This document shows positions 1 through 6,311 of a stretch of DNA of 13,720 bases, in pieces. Source of the DNA: CAVOBC01 sp963693635 (GTDB lineage: Bacteria; Pseudomonadota; Gammaproteobacteria; Pseudomonadales; Azotimanducaceae); the NCBI GenBank assembly GCA_963693635.1, contig CAVOBC010000098.1, forward strand, positions 1-13,720, read 5' to 3'. The notes below the pieces were generated by a model that did no database searches, had not been told where the DNA came from, and saw nothing but the letters and a program-made list of their open reading frames with translations. How positions within the stretch are numbered: the first letter of the stretch is position 1; the number at the start of each line of letters is the position of its first letter. Made by a program: the position numbers and the translations under genes.

Positions 1-634
1 GGACCTCCTCCAGATATTTAAGGATGCCCCCCTGCAGATGGTAGACCTCTTCGAAGCCGCGAGACTTGAGATATGCGGTCGACTTCTCGCAGCGGATGCC
101 GCCGGTACAGAACATTGCAATCCTGGGATTTCGCGCGGGATCAAGATTGTTGTCGGCATACTCCGGGAACGCGCGGAAGCTCGTTGTGTGCGGGTTGGTT
201 GCGCCGTCGAAGGTGCCAATGCCAACCTCGTATTCATTGCGCGTGTCGATCAGCGTCACGGACGGGTCGCTGATGAGCACGTTCCAGTCTCCTGGCGCGA
301 CGTACGTACCCGTTGTGGCAGGCAGACCAGGCACGCCCATCGTGACGATCTCACGCTTGAGCTTGACCTTGGTTCGCAGGAACGGCATCTCGTCAACGAT
401 GGATTCTTTGCCGAGGAGACCTTCCAGCCCCGGTTGTCCGCGAAGCCAAGCCATCAGCGAGTCGATCGCTTGCCGATGCCCCGCGACCGTGCCGTTGATG
501 CCCTCCGGCGCGAGAATCATCGTTCCGCGGATGTCGTTGGACTGCATGACGCCACGCAGAGACTGCTGCAGGGCACCGACGTCGCTGATCGATACGAATC
601 GATACAGCGCGATCACAACGACGAGATCATCCAT
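1..634 (-). CDS. trhO: tRNA uridine(34) hydroxylase TrhO (rhodanese domain), partial
   Basis: Cytoplasmic tRNA-modifying enzyme of the TrhO/YceA (former UPF0176) family, which hydroxylates uridine 34 in tRNA on the way to 5-methoxy- or 5-carboxymethoxy-uridine. Reading the minus strand from the ATG at 634 gives 211 residues before the left edge cuts the gene, so the C-terminal cysteine-rich part is missing. The N-terminal part has the family pattern (ALYRFVSISD, then LAPEGINGTVAG). The rhodanese domain follows, with LIDTRNEYEVGIGTFDGA and the active-site loop FCTGGIRCEKSTAYL, whose catalytic Cys is residue 176. The start overlaps the amidase stop by 8 nt (ATGGATGA), so it is probably translationally coupled and is the last visible gene of the four-gene minus-strand operon. 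Identification is firm; the partners are unusual for a tRNA-modification gene. Confidence 0.93.
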   Translation of the reverse strand, partial: MDDLVVVIALYRFVSISDVGALQQSLRGVMQSNDIRGTMILAPEGINGTVAGHRQAIDSLMAWLRGQPGLEGLLGKESIVDEMPFLRTKVKLKREIVTMGVPGLPATTGTYVAPGDWNVLISDPSVTLIDTRNEYEVGIGTFDGATNPHTTSFRAFPEYADNNLDPARNPRIAMFCTGGIRCEKSTAYLKSRGFEEVYHLQGGILKYLEEV

Positions 635-2057
635 GGTCGGACCTGTGTTCCGTGTGCCACGGGCACGCGGACTCGAGCTGCGCCGCAAGGCGGAACAGCA
701 AATCCTCGCGGCCAAAACTGGCACCGAACTGGATTCCGATCGGCAAGCCGTTGCTGCCCGTTACGAGGGGCAGCGACATCGCCGGACAACCGGTGTTGTT
801 GAAAAGACTGGTGAAACCGATCGTTCGGTTGATTAGTGCCGCGTACGCGTCGGCATCCTCGCCGTTCATGTTGAGCATGCCAAGACGCGGCGTCTGGCAG
901 GCCATAGTTGGCGTCAACATGACATCGAAATTGCTGAGGAATGCGGCGAACTCGCGACCGACGCGGTGGACGGTCTGGACCGACCGAATGTACTCGGCCG
1001 CGGAAATGTTGCGACCCAGTGTTGCATTGGCAAGTGTTACACGCTCGACGTCATCGAGTGTTACAGCGGTTCCCTGGGCGATACCGGCGGAATCGAGCAG
1101 ATTCGCGATATTGGCGAAGACAATGGATGCGTGCGCCTCTGCGAGGGCCTCGCCGTCGAAGTCAGGCTGCGCTTCTTCAATATGATGGCCGAGCGATTCC
1201 GCAAGGGATGCTGACTGGTGTGCAGCGGACGCACAGGCTGCGTCCACGGGTGCGCGATTGAAGGCCCCGGTGACGAGCGCGATGCGCAATCGGCCGGGGT
1301 CTGCACCCACCTCATCGACGTAGGGACGTTGCTGGTGCGGTGCTGCGTAAGGGGCGCCGAGGTCCTCGCCAGCAGTGGCATCAAGTAGTGCGGCGCTGTC
1401 GCGAACGGTCGCGGTGACGGCGTGGCTGATCGATGAGCCGTTCCAGCCTTCGCCGATGTCCGGGCCCATCGGCGTACGCGCCCGGGTGGGTTTGAGGCCG
1501 AAAACGCCGCAGGCGCTGGCGGGTATGCGGATCGAGCCGCCGCCGTCTGACGCATGTGCCATCGGCACGAAACCTGCCTGTACCGCGGCCGCCGCGCCGC
1601 CGCTTGAGCCACCCGCGCTGTAGGCGAGGTCAGTGGGATTGCGGGTAGGTCCGTGCAGTACAGGCTCGGTGGTGGTCGCGAGGCCAAGTTCCGGCGTATT
1701 GGTCTTGCCGCAGATGACAAGACCCGCAGCACGATATCGAGATACCAGATTACTATCGTGATCCGGCACCGTGTCGCGGAACAGCCGGCTGCCTGACGTG
1801 GTAGGCACGCCTTTGTACTGTGCGCCGAGGTCCTTGAGCAGAAATGGCACGCCCGTGAATGCGCCGTCGGGCAGTCCGGCGGCGATGGTCGCTCGAGCCT
1901 CGTCGTACATGGTGTGAATAACGGCGTTGATCGCGGGGTTCCGCGCTTGAATCTGATCGATCGCGGCGTCCAGCAGTTCGCCTGGTGAAACGTCGCCGTC
2001 GCGCACGAGTGCGGCGAGATCGGTGGCATCGTGCAGGGCGTACTCGTCAGGTGTCAT
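627..2057 (-). CDS. amidase signature family hydrolase (NylA-like)
   Basis: A 476-residue amidase signature enzyme, a serine hydrolase of C-N bonds in amides, probably cytoplasmic (no signal peptide). The complete Ser-cisSer-Lys triad is visible: Lys75 in PFLLKDLG, cis-Ser151 in the Gly/Ser-rich signature SAGGSSGGAAAA, and nucleophile Ser175 in DGGGSIRIPAS. Length and spacing match the family. From memory the overall pattern (GKTNTPELG, TTEP, RNP, GLKPTRAR) resembles 6-aminohexanoate-cyclic-dimer hydrolase (NylA)-type amidases rather than GatA, and no gatC or gatB is adjacent; the true substrate cannot be read from the sequence. The ATG overlaps the nitroreductase stop by 4 nt (ATGA), and its own stop overlaps the trhO start, placing it third in the operon. 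Confidence 0.93.
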   Translation of the reverse strand: MTPDEYALHDATDLAALVRDGDVSPGELLDAAIDQIQARNPAINAVIHTMYDEARATIAAGLPDGAFTGVPFLLKDLGAQYKGVPTTSGSRLFRDTVPDHDSNLVSRYRAAGLVICGKTNTPELGLATTTEPVLHGPTRNPTDLAYSAGGSSGGAAAAVQAGFVPMAHASDGGGSIRIPASACGVFGLKPTRARTPMGPDIGEGWNGSSISHAVTATVRDSAALLDATAGEDLGAPYAAPHQQRPYVDEVGADPGRLRIALVTGAFNRAPVDAACASAAHQSASLAESLGHHIEEAQPDFDGEALAEAHASIVFANIANLLDSAGIAQGTAVTLDDVERVTLANATLGRNISAAEYIRSVQTVHRVGREFAAFLSNFDVMLTPTMACQTPRLGMLNMNGEDADAYAALINRTIGFTSLFNNTGCPAMSLPLVTGSNGLPIGIQFGASFGREDLLFRLAAQLESACPWHTEHRSDHG

Positions 2058-2728
2058 GCGTCGTCTCCGGTAAAGACCGGGCCATCCCAGGCGTCTATGC
2101 GGGTGAAGTGCTCAACGGGTTCGCGCTTGAGCCGGGTCAATTGCTTCAATGGCGTGCCGATTCCCAGCATGGCAGCGACTGCGAAGTGATCGGGCAGGTT
2201 GAGCAAATCTCGTGCCTCGACTTCCGAGTGGGCGAGGAAAGTTGTGAGCACACCACCCAGCCCCTCGTTTCTCGCCGCGAGCAAGATGTTCCAGGCGAAC
2301 GGGTAGATCGACGCGCCGGAGATCACGCCGACGCGATCGAGATCCTTGTCAAACGAGGTCACCTGGGTCAGGTCAACGCAGATGATCAGCAGGATTGGCG
2401 TGTGCTCAAGGTCGTCGATAAGCGGAAAATGGACGGGTCTGCCGGTCAGCTCTTCAGACGAAAGAGCGGTAGGGGTGATGGTGTTGAACGGTACCTCACC
2501 CGCGCGCATCTGCGCGACGTACTGGTTGGCGGTCGGCTGCATCATCGTCTTCAAACTGGCTCGCTTTTCGGCATCGCGAACGATGATGACCTTCCAGCCT
2601 TGACGGTTGCCGCCGCTGGGCGCGAATCGGGCGTTGTCGAGCAGACGATACAGGGTCGCGTCGTCCACTGGATCGTTCGTGTATTCGCGCGCGGCGAAGG
2701 TGGTTCGCATGGCTTCGTAAACGTTCAT
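2054..2728 (-). CDS. nitroreductase family protein (FMN-dependent)
   Basis: A 224-residue member of the FMN-dependent nitroreductase superfamily, NAD(P)H-dependent flavoenzymes that reduce nitro groups, quinones or enones, or dehalogenate. The N-terminus has the family signature: an Arg-containing AMRTTFAAREY segment (FMN phosphate contact) followed by LLDNARFAPSGGNRQGWKVI (residues about 30-49), the flavin-binding Ser-Gly-Asn-Arg/Gln loop. The C-terminal half has the typical NILLAARNEGLGGVLTTF segment and a GIGTP motif. It sits between sulfatase and amidase, with its ATG overlapping the sulfatase stop by one base (TGATG) and its stop overlapping the amidase start by four, so translation is probably coupled. 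Specific substrate unknown. Confidence 0.92.
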   Translation of the reverse strand: MNVYEAMRTTFAAREYTNDPVDDATLYRLLDNARFAPSGGNRQGWKVIIVRDAEKRASLKTMMQPTANQYVAQMRAGEVPFNTITPTALSSEELTGRPVHFPLIDDLEHTPILLIICVDLTQVTSFDKDLDRVGVISGASIYPFAWNILLAARNEGLGGVLTTFLAHSEVEARDLLNLPDHFAVAAMLGIGTPLKQLTRLKREPVEHFTRIDAWDGPVFTGDDA

Positions 2729-4197
2729 CAGTGGATCTGCCTCCCGGTGTTCAAGTGGATGTGTCGTTGCTGTACATCGTTCAGTTCGTCGATGATGGCG
2801 CCGTGCCCGGGTTCCGCCACCAGATTGTGCAGTTCGCCAGGGTCGTTCCTGAGGTCGAAGAGTTCACAGTGTGTCCCGGTCGTTACTTCGGTCGTCAGTC
2901 GGAAATTGCGATTCCAGATCGCCGCAAACAAATGATCGGTGCTGGCCATGCCGATCATGCTGTGTTGGTAGTCCCGGTTGACGCTGCCACCACGGAAGAC
3001 CGGAAGCAGGGAGCGTGCTGCGCTTCCCGGCACGGGCGACGCCCCCGCGATGTCGGTCAGGGTTGCGGAGAGATCGATCAGTTCGACGAGTTCATCGTTG
3101 TGGAGGCCCTCGCCGTTGGTCGGTGGGCGAATCACCAGGGGCACCTTTACGGATGGCTGGTAGAAGTTGTGCTTGGCCCAAAGGTAATGCTGGCCCAGCA
3201 TCGCGCCGTGATCTGCGGCGTACAGGATCCACGTATTTTCAGAGAGTCCGTTACGCGGCAGGATCTCGATGAGTTCGCCGATCTTCTGGTCGACGAGGGA
3301 GACTATGCCGTAGTAGTGACGGATGCCGCTGCGGATGAAATCATCGTCCATGGTCTCGACCTGGGAATGCTGACGCAGAAAGTCGAGATATGAAGACCAG
3401 ATTTCCTTGGTCGCCTGGGGTGGAGTCTGGTCAGGCAGCTTGATATCAGCATCGGCATATGCGGCGGCCCATATCGGGTCGTCAATGAGCGGCACATGGG
3501 GCGCAACGAATGCAACCTTGGCGAAAAACGGTCGCTGGTCTGTCCGCGCATCGATCCAGTCCATGGCGGCGCGGGCGATAAATGAGGTGAGGTCGTGATC
3601 CGGGTCAAGGACGCTTTGCTCCGCGCGCCAGTGAGCGGGCGTCAGACGGTAGACGCCGCGAATCTGTGACTGATAGGCCGCGAGCAGTCCGGCGTCGTCA
3701 AGGTATCGCATGTACGGCGTGCTGAGGCCGCGGGCCAGGTGCAGGTACCGATCGTACTCCTCGGCCACGTGGTCCCAACCAAACGCGGCGATGAGCGGAT
3801 TGGTCTCGTCGGTATCAAACACTGCAGCCGGACCCTGATTTCCGGGTGCGGTGGCGGCGGATCTGAATCTGGATGGTGACAGATAGTGTGTCTTGCCGAA
3901 TGTCGCCGTCTCGTAGTTGGCCGCCTGCAGTTGCTTCATCGTGTTTGGCCAGTCGCGATCAAAGTCCCGTTGCCCGTTGCGCGTGAGGCCGAGTTGATGA
4001 GGATACGAGCCGGTAATCACGGATGCTGTGGAAGGCTGACAAACCGGGCTCTGACACCAGACGTTGCTAACGAAGACCCCCTCACGGGCGAGTCGGTCCA
4101 GGTTTGGCGTCTGCACGATGGGGTTGCCCATGGCACCCAGCGCGTCAAACCGATGCTGGTCGGAGAAGATCAGGAGAATGTTGGCGGGCTTGAGCAA
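2728..4197 (-). CDS. sulfatase family (alkaline phosphatase superfamily) with altered CxPxR motif
   Basis: A 489-residue type I sulfatase-fold hydrolase. Visible active-site elements: metal ligands Asp13 and Gln14 (FSDQHR), nucleophile motif at 53-57, Lys102/His104 (GKTHY), His234 (APHVP), Asp329-His330 (AADHGAMLGQH) and Lys342 (LWAKHNFY). The architecture resembles choline sulfatase and phosphonate monoester hydrolase-type members. The nucleophile motif reads CQPST instead of C-x-P-x-R: Cys53 is present, but the Arg used in formylglycine-generating-enzyme recognition and the active site is Thr57 (codon ACA). It may be a divergent or impaired sulfatase. No signal peptide is seen. No ATG is available in frame at the N-terminus and the best start is TTG at 4197, with no clear Shine-Dalgarno, giving the expected MLKPANILLIFSDQ opening. 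First gene of the operon. Confidence 0.9.
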   Translation of the reverse strand: MLKPANILLIFSDQHRFDALGAMGNPIVQTPNLDRLAREGVFVSNVWCQSPVCQPSTASVITGSYPHQLGLTRNGQRDFDRDWPNTMKQLQAANYETATFGKTHYLSPSRFRSAATAPGNQGPAAVFDTDETNPLIAAFGWDHVAEEYDRYLHLARGLSTPYMRYLDDAGLLAAYQSQIRGVYRLTPAHWRAEQSVLDPDHDLTSFIARAAMDWIDARTDQRPFFAKVAFVAPHVPLIDDPIWAAAYADADIKLPDQTPPQATKEIWSSYLDFLRQHSQVETMDDDFIRSGIRHYYGIVSLVDQKIGELIEILPRNGLSENTWILYAADHGAMLGQHYLWAKHNFYQPSVKVPLVIRPPTNGEGLHNDELVELIDLSATLTDIAGASPVPGSAARSLLPVFRGGSVNRDYQHSMIGMASTDHLFAAIWNRNFRLTTEVTTGTHCELFDLRNDPGELHNLVAEPGHGAIIDELNDVQQRHIHLNTGRQIH

Positions 4198-4277
4198 GCG
4201 ATGTCGCCAGTCGATACAGGTGCGCCAATTGTAAGGTAATGCGGTTCGAGATACAGATCAGAGCAAGCTGGTTCTTG

Positions 4278-4310
4278 TCCCAAAATTGTCATCGAAGACA
4301 ATTCTTGGGA
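4278..4310. repeat. long inverted repeat (hairpin)
   Basis: Left arm TCCCAAAATTGTC (4278-4290), loop ATCGAA, right arm GACAATTCTTGGGA (4297-4310). The arms are fully complementary apart from one extra C in the right arm. There is no T-run on either side, so it is not a classical terminator. It could be an operator or an RNA hairpin in the sulfatase leader. Confidence 0.7.
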
Positions 4311-4313
4311 GTC

Positions 4314-4329
4314 GGTTTGCAAGCAAACC
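4314..4329. repeat. palindromic operator candidate
   Basis: GGTTTGC-AA-GCAAACC: perfect 7-bp arms with a 2-bp centre, 3 bp from the preceding hairpin. The short centre fits a dimeric regulator's DNA site better than an RNA hairpin. No regulator gene is in the window. Confidence 0.5.
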
Positions 4330-4366
4330 TCGCATGATCTTGCAGAAAAGAGGCCTGCAGAAAATG

Positions 4367-4386
4367 GCGGTGCATCCCTGCACCGC
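4367..4386. repeat. perfect 8-bp hairpin
   Basis: GCGGTGCA-TCCC-TGCACCGC, perfect 8-bp arms around a 4-nt loop. It lies upstream of the UGSC-locus gene at 4502. Function unknown. Confidence 0.6.
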
Positions 4387-4409
4387 TTGCGAGTGCCCGC
4401 CCTAGAACG

Positions 4410-4429
4410 GAGTTCTGGGACAGGAACTC
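4410..4429. repeat. inverted repeat with a competing alternative pairing
   Basis: GAGTTC-TGGGACAG-GAACTC, perfect 6-bp arms. The same GTTC can instead pair leftwards (AGAAC 4404-4408 with GTTCT 4412-4416), so two mutually exclusive hairpins are possible. This lies about 70 nt upstream of the start at 4502. Confidence 0.5.
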
Positions 4430-4501
4430 TAGCTCGCCGCGATACGTTGGGTGCTATAGTCGGCGTACGAATCGGCGAACAATTTCCGGGGCGGGCAGGG
4501 A

Positions 4502-5545
4502 ATGGTTGACTGGGGCGAGACGCATCACGTGGACGACGAGGCATCAGCGATTGATTGGTGCTATGAGCAGGGCTGGGCCGCAGATGGGCTGCCCGTTGTG
4601 CCGCCGTCAAAAGAGCGGGTCGAGGCCATGCTTGCGGCGGATGATCGCGCCGCTGATTTCGTCATCTGCAGTCATCCCACGACTGGCAAAGAGTGCACGA
4701 TGCTCGCGGCTGCCACCAATGCGGTGATGGCAGGTTGCCTGCCGTCATACTTTCCGGTGCTGGTGGCGGGCCTCACGGCCGTGGCAGCCCCCGATTACAA
4801 TTTTCATGCCGCTTCCGCGAGTACGGGCGGGTCTGCGCCGTTACTAATCGTGTCGGGGCCGGTGGTCAACGAGATTGGGATGAATGCCGGTGCCGGTGTT
4901 TTCGCGCCGGGTACCCGCGCGAATGCGACTATCGGCAGGGCGATGCGGCTCATTTTGATGAACGTGTTCCAGATGATCCCGGGACTGTCTGACCAGTCGA
5001 CACAGGGCAATCCGGGCAAGTACAGCTTTTGCATCGCGGAGCGTGAGGACGTGAATCCGTGGGCGCTATTGCACAAGGAATTGGGATTCGGCGAATTGAG
5101 TTCAGTGACTGCGTTTGCGGGCTCAAGCTTCAACAATGTCGAGAACCACGGTGGCAACACACCGGAGTCGATTCTTGACTCAATCGCAGATTCGATGGGG
5201 AATCTTGGCAACATCACCATCGGTGAGTCTGTCATCGTTTTGTCCCCGGAACATGCGGCGATCGTTGCGAGCACCGGATTTAGCCGGCAAGACGTCAAGG
5301 AATACCTGTTCGCGCACGCACGGCAGTCGGTTGCCGCACTGAAATCCGTGGCGAAGTATGTGCCCAGAGAACACGAACTGCAGCAGCAGCGGATCGGTAC
5401 CAGCGATGTTCATCGAGGGCTCGGCCCTGATGACATTTTGGTAACCGTTGCGGGCGGTCTCGCTGGTGGTCACTCTGCCTTTATCGCGAGCTGGAGTAGA
5501 ACCCGTGCGTCGTTGATGCAGTCAGCGGCGGTGCGTCAGGCATGA
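4502..5545 (+). CDS. conserved protein of unknown function, UGSC-locus partner
   Basis: A 347-residue protein that I recognise as a conserved type but cannot assign a reaction. Visible features: an acidic N-terminus; the conserved-looking GWAADGLPVVPPSKERVEAML (about residues 20-40); a Cys pair in ICSHPTTGKEC; NAVMAGCLPSYFPVLVAG; a Gly/Ala-rich core with NEIGMNAGAGVFAPG and RANATIGRAMRLILMN; NPGKYSFCIAERED followed by NPWALLHKELGF; NHGGNTPESIL; and VIVLSPEHAAIVASTGFSRQDVKEYLF. There is no signal peptide and no clear membrane helix. It is encoded 143 bp upstream of the UGSC selenoprotein on the same strand, suggesting a shared pathway (inference). The ATG at 4502 follows a G-rich stretch (GGGGCGGGCAGGGA) that sits unusually close to the start; a GTG at 4529 is an alternative start. 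Confidence 0.85.
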   Translation: MVDWGETHHVDDEASAIDWCYEQGWAADGLPVVPPSKERVEAMLAADDRAADFVICSHPTTGKECTMLAAATNAVMAGCLPSYFPVLVAGLTAVAAPDYNFHAASASTGGSAPLLIVSGPVVNEIGMNAGAGVFAPGTRANATIGRAMRLILMNVFQMIPGLSDQSTQGNPGKYSFCIAEREDVNPWALLHKELGFGELSSVTAFAGSSFNNVENHGGNTPESILDSIADSMGNLGNITIGESVIVLSPEHAAIVASTGFSRQDVKEYLFAHARQSVAALKSVAKYVPREHELQQQRIGTSDVHRGLGPDDILVTVAGGLAGGHSAFIASWSRTRASLMQSAAVRQA

Positions 5546-5621
5546 TCGGAAGGTGCGCGTGGGTCTCAGTGTTGGCTCAGCAACCTTCATGGAACTAAAG
5601 CAATATGCTGCCATGAGTTCC

Positions 5622-5637
5622 CCGCGCGACAGCGCGG
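5622..5637. repeat. GC hairpin between the two UGSC-locus genes
   Basis: CCGCGC-GACA-GCGCGG: perfect 6-bp stem with a 4-nt loop in the 143-bp gap between 5545 and 5689. There is no T-run after it, so it is weak as an intrinsic terminator. It may be an RNA processing or stability element, or a partial attenuator. Confidence 0.5.
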
Positions 5638-5688
5638 TAATCTGGCACCGTGAGATGCGGATAGAAATAAACGACTGAGGGACGACAC

Positions 5689-6222
5689 GTGGAATTGATT
5701 AGTCCGAGACCCGAGATCCAGGAACAGGTGAGGCGCATGGCACCCCGGCTATCTGGCGTCACGCAGCGGCGAATTGGCATTTTGTCCAATGGCAAAGCCA
5801 ACGCAGAGGAGCTTGCGCGCGCAACTGCGCGATTGTTCGAAGAACGTCACGGCTGTCGCGTCGTCGACTTCTACGACAAGCGCAACGCGGGTCGTCCATG
5901 TCCCGCAGACAATCTTTCCAAGCTGAGCGAGGTTTGTGAGTTTCTCATCACGACCGTCGGCGACTGAGGAAGCTGCTCAACGTGCAGTGTGCACGACGGT
6001 ATTAGTTTCGAGCAGTTTGGCAAGCCCGCGTTGGTCATCTGTACAGAGCCCTTTGCGCCGACCGGACACAACATCGCGCGGGTTCTTGGCCTTCCAGACT
6101 ATGAGTTCGCGCTGGTCGAGCACCCGATCGGCAGCCGGACCCAGGAAGAGATCGCGGCGAGGGCCGAGGTCGCGTATCAAGCCGGACTCGCAATCCTGAC
6201 TGGGAGGGGGGTTTCCGACTGA
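5689..6222 (+). CDS. UGSC-family selenoprotein (Sec at residue 93)
   Basis: A 177-residue predicted selenoprotein of the UGSC family, first recognised in marine metagenomes. It starts at GTG 5689, with a GAGG Shine-Dalgarno at 5677-5680 (8-nt spacing). The frame reads to an in-frame TGA at 5965-5967 and continues, unbroken and clearly protein-like, to the TGA at 6220-6222. The TGA is immediately followed by codons for Gly-Ser-Cys, giving the signature U93-G-S-C96, extended to U93-x2-C96-x2-C99. The first part has the domain's opening RRIGILSNGKANAEELA; the part after Sec has KPALVICTEPFAPTGHNIARVLGLPDYEFALVEHP, so one domain spans the TGA. U-x-x-C resembles a thioredoxin-type redox pair; the biochemical function is not known to me. 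A bacterial SECIS candidate lies at 5970-6018. A nonsense mutation is unlikely given the exact UGSC context and the SECIS. Confidence 0.93.
5970..6018 (+). promoter_or_regulatory. bacterial SECIS element (Sec insertion signal)
   Basis: Hairpin beginning 2 nt after the Sec TGA. Lower stem: 5970-5978 (AAGCTGCTC) pairs with 6010-6018 (GAGCAGTTT), 9 bp including one G-U. An internal loop (AA opposite 14 nt) follows, then an upper stem CGTGCA (5981-5986) with TGCACG (5990-5995), perfect 6 bp, capped by a GTG loop (5987-5989). The apical loop is 19 nt from the TGA, has 3 nt, and its first base is G. All of these fit the published bacterial SECIS rules (loop 16-37 nt away, G among the first two loop bases). 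Folding was done by eye. Confidence 0.85.
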
Positions 6223-6311
6223 TCAGGTTGTCCAGGAGACGTTAGCCGGGACCCGGTTCATAACGGCTCGGGCGCTCAACGGGTTGCTGAATCCGGCACC
6301 TTGAAGATGGA
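6223..6311. other. convergent intergenic gap
   Basis: 89 bp between the convergent UGSC and epoxide hydrolase genes. AGCCG (6244-6248) and CGGCT (6264-6268) could pair around a CCGGG-A-CCCGG core, a possible bidirectional terminator, but there is no T-run on either strand. Confidence 0.3.

Larger units (their letters stand above)
4198..4501. promoter_or_regulatory. divergent control region with inverted repeats
   Basis: A 304-bp non-coding gap between the minus-strand sulfatase operon and the plus-strand UGSC locus, so promoters for both should lie here. It holds four successive inverted repeats (4278-4310, 4314-4329, 4367-4386, 4410-4429) and a direct repeat TGCAGAAAA at 4341-4349 and 4356-4364. 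A possible -10 box (TATAGT, 4455-4460) precedes the plus-strand gene, but no good -35 element is at the usual spacing. Promoter positions are inference. Confidence 0.5.

Noticed and set aside
38..836. Long plus-strand frames at the left edge
   Set aside because: Antisense to TrhO, whose motifs on the minus strand are unmistakable.
1061..2029. 322-residue alternative minus-strand frame
   Set aside because: Shadow of the amidase; Arg/Pro/Ser-rich with no domain.
1985..3393. Long plus-strand frames opposite nitroreductase and sulfatase
   Set aside because: Antisense shadows in GC-rich DNA; no family features.
5965..5967. TGA as a true stop, giving a 92-residue protein or a nonsense pseudogene followed by a separate small gene (GTG 5989)
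   Set aside because: The domain continues unbroken in frame, the next residues are exactly Gly-Ser-Cys, and a good SECIS hairpin follows.
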